Assembly (NCBI GenBank): GCA_003513895.1
Contig: DOSU01000142.1
Span: 1 to 22,852 of the forward strand
Reading direction: 5' to 3'
DNA length: 22,852 nucleotides
Origin: Rikenellaceae bacterium
GTDB taxonomy: Bacteria > Bacteroidota > Bacteroidia > Bacteroidales > UBA932
The position numbers were made by a program, and so were the translations under genes. The notes under the pieces are model-generated. The model saw nothing but the letters and a program-made list of their open reading frames with translations, was not told the DNA's origin and did no database searches. Shown here piece after piece: positions 15,692 to 21,613 of the stretch; position 1 is the stretch's first letter, and every line of letters begins with the position of its first letter.

Positions 15692-15877
15692 ATGGAAAAA
15701 ATGGAATTAAAAGGAAACTGGAATGAGCAGAAAGGCAAGCTAAAACAAAAATTTGCCATATTAACCGATAATGACCTGTTGCTTGAAGAAGGCAAAGAAG
15801 ATGAGTTGCTGGGTAAAATCCAGATAAAACTTGGAAAAACAAAAGAAGAAATTAAAAAGATTATTGCAGGGCTTTAA
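15692..15877 (+). CDS. CsbD-like small stress protein
   Basis: A 61-residue, highly charged, Lys/Glu-rich protein with no signal peptide. MELKGNWNEQKGKLKQKF followed by LTDNDLLLEEGKEDELLGK and an LGKTKEEIKK tail is the pattern of the CsbD family, small helical general-stress proteins first described in Bacillus as sigma-B controlled. Their molecular activity is not known. The start may be the ATG at 15692 or at 15701, two residues on (MEK-MEL). Promoter module B lies directly upstream, and no terminator was seen between this gene and the next promoter module. Length is typical of the family. Confidence 0.85.
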   Translation: MEKMELKGNWNEQKGKLKQKFAILTDNDLLLEEGKEDELLGKIQIKLGKTKEEIKKIIAGL

Positions 15878-15892
15878 ATAATATTGCGCTGA

Positions 15893-15962
15893 TTATGTGT
15901 GAATGATGTAATAATAGGGGTTAATTCTATAAAGATTGTTTTGATTAAGTTCTTCAACTTTG
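15893..15962 (+). promoter_or_regulatory. Promoter module C (weaker copy) before outer-membrane protein gene
   Basis: It shares TGTGAAT (15898-15904) with modules A and B. TGTAAT (15907-15912) and TATAAA (15928-15933) stand 21 bp apart at the same offsets as the A and B sites. A -7-like CAACTTTG ends at 15962, 4 bp closer than in A and B. The match is weaker than A to B but the geometry is kept. Confidence 0.45.
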
Positions 15963-15989
15963 CAAATCATAATTTACTATAAAAACAAG

Positions 15990-16529
15990 ATGAAAAGATT
16001 AAAAACGACTTTATTATTCCTTATGGTGATTGCTGTAACAAGCGTATTTGCTCAGGGAAGGTACGAAAATGAGAAATATGGCAAAACATTAAATATTGGA
16101 GTTGGGATTGGCGGCTATTCGGGTTATTACGGGTACACAGGTACTTTGATGCCAATCCTTCATGCAAACTATGAATTTGATGTAATTCCTAGTCTTACTC
16201 TGGCACCTTTCATTACATTCTATACATATCACCGCAATGATTATCGTGAGGTTGTTATTCCTATAGGTGTAAAAGGCACCTACTACTTCGATAAAATATT
16301 TAATGCAAATCCCAAATGGGATTTCTACCTCGCAGGATCTCTTGGTTTTGCTATTAGCAATACCGTTTGGGATAGCGGATACATTGGCGACAGAACAAAT
16401 AACACAAGAGGAGCACCACTTTTTCTTGATGTTCACGCCGGTGCCGAATATCACATAACAAGAAAACTCGGAGCTTTTCTTGACTTGTCCAGCGGAGTAT
16501 CAACTATAGGTATGGCTATTCGTTTATAA
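15990..16529 (+). CDS. Small outer-membrane beta-barrel protein
   Basis: A 179-residue exported protein. The signal peptide MKRLKTTLLFLMVIAVTSVFA is followed by QGRYENE, with cleavage likely after Ala. The mature part alternates aromatic and polar residues in short amphipathic strands (GVGIGGYSGYYGYTG, LTLAPFITFYTYH, WDFYLAGSLGFAIS, HAGAEYHITRKLGAFLDLSS), as in small eight-stranded porin-like barrels. A longer in-frame reading from TTG at 15960 exists, but the ATG at 15990 starts exactly at the signal peptide and is preferred. No specific family is recognised. It is the third gene with the TGTGAAT promoter module, so it may be expressed with corA and csbD-like under envelope or ionic stress. 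A terminator follows at 16585. Confidence 0.8.
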   Translation: MKRLKTTLLFLMVIAVTSVFAQGRYENEKYGKTLNIGVGIGGYSGYYGYTGTLMPILHANYEFDVIPSLTLAPFITFYTYHRNDYREVVIPIGVKGTYYFDKIFNANPKWDFYLAGSLGFAISNTVWDSGYIGDRTNNTRGAPLFLDVHAGAEYHITRKLGAFLDLSSGVSTIGMAIRL

Positions 16530-16584
16530 GGTATAGCGATTTATTAAGCCTTTGCTGGTTTTTTAAAAATCATACATAATGAAA

Positions 16585-16616
16585 AAGAGCTACACAAACA
16601 TGTGTGGCTTTTTTTT
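16585..16616 (+). terminator. Rho-independent terminator after the outer-membrane protein gene
   Basis: AGCTACACA (16588-16596) pairs with TGTGTGGCT (16601-16609), with one G-T pair and loop AACA, and is followed by a T run to about 16616. Confidence 0.88.
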
Positions 16617-16631
16617 ATTTATTTAAATATC

Positions 16632-16639
16632 TATATTTG
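16632..16639 (+). promoter_or_regulatory. -7 promoter box of the C1 peptidase gene
   Basis: TATATTTG matches TAnnTTTG fully and lies 18 bp ahead of the ATG at 16658. It sits just past the preceding terminator, so this gene starts its own transcript. A -33 motif is not obvious. Confidence 0.6.
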
Positions 16640-16657
16640 GACACATACTTTTTTACC

Positions 16658-17800
16658 ATGAAAAAAATCTATACTCTATTATTTCTCATTTTACCACTGA
16701 GCCCTATTTTCGCTCAGGAGAATATTTCAAAACAGGAGGTTTATACATTTACAACAACCGTAAAACACGCGGCAACACCTGTAAAAAATCAGGCGAAAAC
16801 CGGAACTTGCTGGTCGTTTGCTACAACATCGTTTTTTGAATCGGAACTGCTGAGAATGGGAAAAGGAGAGTATGATTTATCTGAGATGCACACTGTAAGG
16901 TACAATTATATTAATCGGGTAAAAGACAATTTTTTAAGAGGGGGTAAAGGGAATCTTGGAGAGGGAAGTCTTTCGCATATGCTCATGAAGATTGTCTCTC
17001 AAAAAGGGATGGTTCCCGAGGCAGTCTACAATGGTATAAATTACAACTCCAAATCGCACAATCACGAAGAATTAAACCGTTTTATAAATGCAATTGCTTC
17101 TGTTCCTGTTGCGGTGAAGAATCAAAGTCCGGAATTTGACAAACTCCTCGTAAATCTTCTCGATATTTATCTTGGGCCAGTTCCCTCAAACTTTAATTAT
17201 AAAGGGAAAAATTATACTCCTGTAACGTTTTTTGCAAGTCTTGGCATAAATCTCGAAGATTATATAGAGATTACAAGTTTTTCACATCACCCATACTATT
17301 CAAAATTTATTCTGGAAATACCCGACAACTGGGATTTTGGAAAATACTATAACTTACCTTTAGATGAATTTATGAAGGTAATTGATTATGCTCTTAAGAA
17401 TGGCCATACCGTTTGCTGGGATGGCGATATGAGCGAAAAAAGTTATTCCGATAAAATGGGAGTAGCAGTTAATGGTGCGAAAGAAGAGCTGGAAAGCGAA
17501 ACGGGAAGAGAACTCTCTTTCACGAAATTATACAAAGAAGAGGATGTAACTCAGGAAAGCCGCCAAAAGGGTTTTGAGTCTAATGCAACGACAGACGACC
17601 ATCTGATGCATCTAATTGGCATGGCAAAAGATCAAAACGAAACTCCTTACTACATTGTCAAAAATTCATGGAAACCGGAAATCAATCGGTTTGGAGGATT
17701 TAATCATTTATCAGAAAAATTTGTAAAGGCAAAAACCATATCTATATTGGTTCACAAAAATGCAATTCCTCAGGAGATAAGAGCTAAACTGGGGATATAA
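16658..17800 (+). CDS. Exported C1-family cysteine peptidase (bleomycin hydrolase-like)
   Basis: A 380-residue papain-fold peptidase of the C1B (bleomycin hydrolase/aminopeptidase C) group. The signal peptide MKKIYTLLFLILPLSPIFA is cleaved before QEN. The oxyanion Gln45 and catalytic Cys51 lie in VKNQAKTGTCWSFATTSFFE, the catalytic His is probably His318 in DDHLMHLIG, and Asn336 is in VKNSWKPE; the triad is complete. The middle (about 130-250) matches the long insertion of this group, with VPSNFNYKGKNYTPVTFF. Cytoplasmic members form hexameric barrels whose C-terminal residue trims peptides; the form here is exported, so it probably acts in the periplasm or outside. An upstream in-frame GTG at 16604 lies inside the terminator and is not the start. 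It faces the TlpA gene across a bidirectional terminator. Confidence 0.9.
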   Translation: MKKIYTLLFLILPLSPIFAQENISKQEVYTFTTTVKHAATPVKNQAKTGTCWSFATTSFFESELLRMGKGEYDLSEMHTVRYNYINRVKDNFLRGGKGNLGEGSLSHMLMKIVSQKGMVPEAVYNGINYNSKSHNHEELNRFINAIASVPVAVKNQSPEFDKLLVNLLDIYLGPVPSNFNYKGKNYTPVTFFASLGINLEDYIEITSFSHHPYYSKFILEIPDNWDFGKYYNLPLDEFMKVIDYALKNGHTVCWDGDMSEKSYSDKMGVAVNGAKEELESETGRELSFTKLYKEEDVTQESRQKGFESNATTDDHLMHLIGMAKDQNETPYYIVKNSWKPEINRFGGFNHLSEKFVKAKTISILVHKNAIPQEIRAKLGI

Positions 17801-17814
17801 ACTAAGGTGGCCGC

Positions 17815-17854
17815 AAAAAAAAAGAGTTACAATTATTTTGTAACTCTTTTTTTT
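17815..17854. terminator. Bidirectional terminator between convergent peptidase and thioredoxin genes
   Basis: AGAGTTACAA (17823-17832) pairs with TTGTAACTCT (17838-17847) around loop TTATT. An A run lies on the left (17815-17823) and a T run on the right (to 17854), so it works as a T-tract terminator in both directions. Confidence 0.92.
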
Positions 17855-17867
17855 AATTTGACTGAGC

Positions 17868-18377
17868 TTATTTTAGCTGCTTTTCAATTTCCTTAACAAT
17901 TTCCTGAAGGAGCTCTTTAGTGTATCCTTTTTCGGCATAAACAACCTTACCGCTCTTGTCTATTACATAGTTTCTTGGAATAGTGGCTTTTGCAAACTTT
18001 GAATATATGTCTCGTTTAGGGTCCATGCCCATCGGAAAGTTATGGCCTTTGTCTTTTCTGAATGCATCTATCTTTTCGTATGTATCCTCTCTTGAAATTG
18101 GAAGGAATACAAAATCCTTTCCTTTGAACTTTTCTATTATCTCTTTCTGGACAACGGCGAGTTCCTGAACGCAATAAGGGCACCATGTTGCCCAGAAATT
18201 TATAAGTACAACTTTACCTTTAAGGTCATTTATGCTTATCTCTTTACCGTCGAACATCTTTACTTTGAAGTCCGGGACCATGTCTCCTGCTTTAACTATA
18301 CTGCTTTCATCTTTCTGCTGAGCGCCCAAAATCGAAACCGAAAAAAGTAGGATTGCCGATAATAATAATTTTTTCAT
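17868..18377 (-). CDS. TlpA/ResA-type periplasmic thioredoxin
   Basis: A 169-residue exported thiol-disulfide protein. The signal peptide MKKLLLSAILLFSVSILGA is cleaved before QQKDE. The AhpC/TSA-thioredoxin fold has the active site WCPYC (Cys66, Cys69) after VVLINFWAT, and the conserved cis-proline in TIPRNYVID. In Bacteroidetes such TlpA-like proteins reduce disulfides of envelope proteins or serve cytochrome c maturation. No cytochrome gene is near, so the partner is unknown. The neighbouring exported C1 peptidase uses a catalytic cysteine, so keeping that thiol reduced is a conceivable but unproven link. The only other gene close by is the divergent cyclase, 70 bp away. Confidence 0.92.
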   Translation of the reverse strand: MKKLLLSAILLFSVSILGAQQKDESSIVKAGDMVPDFKVKMFDGKEISINDLKGKVVLINFWATWCPYCVQELAVVQKEIIEKFKGKDFVFLPISREDTYEKIDAFRKDKGHNFPMGMDPKRDIYSKFAKATIPRNYVIDKSGKVVYAEKGYTKELLQEIVKEIEKQLK

Positions 18378-18447
18378 ATGTTGTTTGATAGTTATTGATT
18401 AATAATTGTGACCGGACAAAAATAAAAATAAATTCTAACTTTATCAT

Positions 18448-19089
18448 ATGAAAATCATTGACCTCACCCACATAATTTATCATGCAATGCCGGTATATCC
18501 AGGCACCGAACCACCTGTAATTTCAGATACCAACACAATCGACAAAGATGGCTTTGCAGAAAAGTTATTTTCTTTTTACTCTCATACCGGAACTCATATT
18601 GATGCTCCGGCACATATTCTCAAAGGCAGGTTTTCACTGGATAAGTTTAGTGCCGGCAAATTCATCGGCAAGGGGATGGTAATCGATGTTACAAACTGCC
18701 CGGAAGGAGTTATTGAGAAAAAACACATGGAAAAGCATTCAAAAGAAATTGAAGCCAGTGATTTTATCCTTTTTAGAACCGATTGGGATAAGCGGTGGGG
18801 CTCGGACAGTTATTTCAGCGAATTCCCCACTCTATCCGCAGATTCAGCAAAATGGCTGTGCAGTTATAAAATAAAAGGCATCGGATTCGATTGCATTTCG
18901 GCAGACCCGGTAGAATCAACAGACTTGCCGAATCATAAAATAATTCTCAATAACGATTTCATAATTATTGAAAATCTTTGTAACCTGGACAAATTAACAG
19001 GTTGCTCATTTATCTTCTCCTGCTTGCCGATGAAAATTGAAAATAGCGACGGGTCTCCGGTGAGAGCCGTTGGGATACTTGATGTTTGA
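18448..19089 (+). CDS. Cyclase-family metal-dependent hydrolase (kynurenine formamidase-like fold)
   Basis: A 213-residue cytosolic enzyme of the cyclase/KynB superfamily (Pfam PF04199). The metal-binding signature HxGTHxDxPxH is present as HTGTHIDAPAH with His46, His50, Asp52 and His56. Later ligand candidates His163 (LPNH) and Glu175 (IIENL) are also present, followed by the usual NLDKL. It should therefore be catalytically competent, hydrolysing an amide, lactone or similar bond. No kynurenine-pathway gene lies nearby, so calling it kynurenine formamidase would be unsupported. It ends 23 bp before the radical SAM gene on the same strand, so the two are probably one operon. It is divergent from the TlpA gene. 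Confidence 0.88.
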   Translation: MKIIDLTHIIYHAMPVYPGTEPPVISDTNTIDKDGFAEKLFSFYSHTGTHIDAPAHILKGRFSLDKFSAGKFIGKGMVIDVTNCPEGVIEKKHMEKHSKEIEASDFILFRTDWDKRWGSDSYFSEFPTLSADSAKWLCSYKIKGIGFDCISADPVESTDLPNHKIILNNDFIIIENLCNLDKLTGCSFIFSCLPMKIENSDGSPVRAVGILDV

Positions 19090-19112
19090 AAATAATCTAA
19101 TTATCGGATTAA

Positions 19113-20177
19113 ATGGACGAGAACGATTTGGAGAATAGGAAACATCTTGCAAGCTATCAGGAGAAACTTGCGAACAACACTATAAAGTGCAACTTATGCC
19201 CTCACAACTGCATTGTAAAGGAGGGCAAAACCGGTATTTGCAGAGTAAGAGAAAATATTGGAGGCATATTGCACTCTCTTTCATACGGTAATCCTTGCTC
19301 CGTCTCTGTGGACCCCATTGAAAAGAAGCCATTATTTCACTTTTTCCCGGGGACAAAAATCTATTCTCTGGCCACGGCTGGATGTAACTTTCATTGTCTC
19401 AACTGCCAGAACTGGTCAATTTCACAGGCGTCTCCGGCGGAACTGAAACATTACGAACTTATTCCCGAAGAGGTTGTGGTTCAGGCTTTGAGTCACAACA
19501 CAGGAAGCATAGCATTTACTTATACAGAACCCACTGTTTTTTACGAATATATTCTGGACATAGCCAAAATTGCATGCAGTAAAGGAGTAAAAACAGTTCT
19601 AATCTCAAATGGCTATATAAACGAAAAGCCTTTGGTGGAGCTTTGCAAATGGTTGAATGCCGCAAATATTGATTTGAAATGTTTCGACGATACAATCTAT
19701 CGAAAGTTAACAGGCGGTAAATTGCAGCCTGTACTCGACACATTGAAAACACTTCAGAAAAATGGAGTCTGGCTTGAGATAACCAATCTTATTATCCCCG
19801 GTTGGTCGGATAGCCCGGAAATGATTAAGGTTATGTGCGAATGGCTGGCAGAGAACAATTTTAGGGATACGCCACTGCATTTTAGCCGTTTTTTCCCTAC
19901 TTACAAGCTTTCACAATTGCTCCCTACTCCGGAAAGCAGCTTAGTTAAAGCCCGGGAGATAGCAGAAAAGGCTGGGATAAAATATGTATATATCGGAAAT
20001 ATCCCTGACTTGCACGGAGAAAATACATCTTGTCCGGTTTGCGGGCACAGGTTAGTTGATCGGGAAGGTTATCTGGTTAAACAAAACGATATAAAAATTA
20101 ACCCGGAAGATAAGAATCCTTTCCGGAAGGGTTTATGCAGGTACTGCGGGGAGGTAATCTCCGGAGTGTGGTCGTAA
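19113..20177 (+). CDS. amrS: AmmeMemoRadiSam system radical SAM enzyme
   Basis: A 354-residue radical SAM protein of the AmrS group (PflA-like). A four-Cys N-terminal set (Cys26, Cys29, Cys33, Cys43 in CNLCPHNC and TGICR) precedes the [4Fe-4S] motif CNFHCLNC (Cys91, Cys95, Cys98). FTYTEPTVFYEY and LISNGYINEKPL follow, as usual for this family. The C-terminus carries a zinc-ribbon-like set CPVC (307, 310) and CRYC (342, 345). The substrate and product are not established. Its genome partners, Memo and AMMECR1, are fused in the gene directly facing it; the two stop codons abut with no spacer. The ATG at 19113 is 23 bp after the cyclase gene. Confidence 0.95.
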   Translation: MDENDLENRKHLASYQEKLANNTIKCNLCPHNCIVKEGKTGICRVRENIGGILHSLSYGNPCSVSVDPIEKKPLFHFFPGTKIYSLATAGCNFHCLNCQNWSISQASPAELKHYELIPEEVVVQALSHNTGSIAFTYTEPTVFYEYILDIAKIACSKGVKTVLISNGYINEKPLVELCKWLNAANIDLKCFDDTIYRKLTGGKLQPVLDTLKTLQKNGVWLEITNLIIPGWSDSPEMIKVMCEWLAENNFRDTPLHFSRFFPTYKLSQLLPTPESSLVKAREIAEKAGIKYVYIGNIPDLHGENTSCPVCGHRLVDREGYLVKQNDIKINPEDKNPFRKGLCRYCGEVISGVWS

Positions 20178-21608
20178 TCAGCTGAAAACAGTTGCTGTAA
20201 AAATATAAATATCTGCCGTTTTCCATCCATCCCAGCCTAAACCGGCTTTGTCGCGGGAACAGTGTCCCAGATATTCCTCTTTGCTCCAGTCTGTTTCTGA
20301 GGCAACCTGGGGTAAAAAGACTCCCGAATGTTCTCCGTTTTCTATTAAGATTCCATGCATTCCAAGCTTAATCTCTGCTATGTCTTCTATCTTTCTTAGT
20401 GGCGAAAGTGCCGATATTTCAATATCAATTTCTGCAAGCTCTTCCTGCACCACAGGAGAGAATCGATAGTCATGCAACGCAACAGAAGCCGCCATCTCCT
20501 GAACCATCTTGTATAAGGGGAGGTCACCGGTTAAATGGCCCAGACAGCCTCGAAGCTTGCCTTTCTTATGCAGGGTAACAAAAGCTCCGCAGTTTGTATT
20601 AAGTGCAACCGAAATATCGTCCGGAGCAACTTTGCTCCTCTTGCTTCTTAAAACTGCGCACTCAACCGAATCTCGAGCAATTTTCAACAAAAATTCTTTA
20701 TCGTCGTTGGAAAGAATGAAATTGTCTTTATCAATTTGCTTTTCAGAAACAGCAATACCCCAGTACCCTACAACTTTGTCTTTCTCTCCATAACATTCGG
20801 CATCGCCGGAGTTTTTGTATTCAATTCCGGAATATTCCAGCGAGTCATTCCCGGTTGTCATATAGAGCATAGTAAGTACCGAAGTCCATCCGCAAAGGCT
20901 TGTAGAGAGATGAGAAATCTGTTTTGCTGTATTCTTTTTTAAACAGGTTTGCAGAGTTTCCGGATTATTTGACAGTATGGCTTCTTTGGTTTCGGCATCC
21001 ACTTTTTTAGCATCCTCATAATTTGGATAGTGCGAAAAATCTGAACTTATAATAAAAAGGTTATCAGGAGTAAAGTAAGGTTTTAATACCAGAGCAATAT
21101 TATTGCAAATGCGTGGATCAGAAGCGCCAATGATTATTGGTACTATGCAATAATTCGTTTTTAGAACATAGTGCAAAAAGGGAAGCTGTACCTCAAGACT
21201 ATGTTCATTAATGTGTGGTCCTGTGTGGGAAGTAAATATTTCCGGAAAACCGGAGACCAGCATTTTGCCAAACTCAGTATCAACCTTCTCCCTGCCATAT
21301 GGCATCAAAAAATCTCCGTCACAGTATATCGCTGCCCCTTCGAAGCTCACCTGATGAGAAGACGCAATTATAAATACCCTCTTATAGTTAGTATTTTTGT
21401 CAATCTGATTAAAAGCAGATGCTGCAACTCCTCCGGAAAAGATGTATCCGGCGTGCGGGCATATAATAGCTCTTACATTGCTGCATTGTTTAGGCAATGC
21501 AGCTGCAAAAAGAGATTCAAGTGTCTGTTGCAGTTTATCGGGTTCTGCCGGATAAAACATACCTGCAACTGCAGGTTTTCTGTCGAAAGATTCTGAAGTG
21601 GAATTCAT
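20178..21608 (-). CDS. amrB-amrA: AmmeMemoRadiSam system fusion: Memo (protein B) + AMMECR1 (protein A)
   Basis: A 476-residue fusion of two conserved families. The N-terminal Memo domain (about 11-290) has a non-haem-dioxygenase-like fold. It keeps residues equivalent to the human MEMO1 metal site: His52 in PHAGY, His85 in SSHQV, Asp190 and His193 in SSDFSHY, and Cys239 in LCGW. A short linker follows near 290-300. The C-terminal AMMECR1 domain (about 300-474) has the invariant LRGCLGHL (Cys355) and a GVFLPQVASE segment. A longer reading from TTG at 21617 is possible, but the ATG at 21608, 5 bp after the upstream stop, is preferred. It is thus probably cotranscribed with the carboxypeptidase-regulatory-domain gene. 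The exact biochemical role is unknown. Confidence 0.93.
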   Translation of the reverse strand: MNSTSESFDRKPAVAGMFYPAEPDKLQQTLESLFAAALPKQCSNVRAIICPHAGYIFSGGVAASAFNQIDKNTNYKRVFIIASSHQVSFEGAAIYCDGDFLMPYGREKVDTEFGKMLVSGFPEIFTSHTGPHINEHSLEVQLPFLHYVLKTNYCIVPIIIGASDPRICNNIALVLKPYFTPDNLFIISSDFSHYPNYEDAKKVDAETKEAILSNNPETLQTCLKKNTAKQISHLSTSLCGWTSVLTMLYMTTGNDSLEYSGIEYKNSGDAECYGEKDKVVGYWGIAVSEKQIDKDNFILSNDDKEFLLKIARDSVECAVLRSKRSKVAPDDISVALNTNCGAFVTLHKKGKLRGCLGHLTGDLPLYKMVQEMAASVALHDYRFSPVVQEELAEIDIEISALSPLRKIEDIAEIKLGMHGILIENGEHSGVFLPQVASETDWSKEEYLGHCSRDKAGLGWDGWKTADIYIFTATVFS

Positions 21609-21613
21609 ATCAT

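Noticed and set aside
18436..18450. Leaderless promoter with TAACTTTA just ahead of the cyclase ATG
   Set aside because: The box has a mismatch at the key G and no -33 element; it is too close to the ATG to be convincing without transcript-start data.
18448..19089. Assigning the cyclase as kynurenine formamidase (kynB)
   Set aside because: The metal motif is shared by the whole superfamily, and no tryptophan-degradation genes are nearby.
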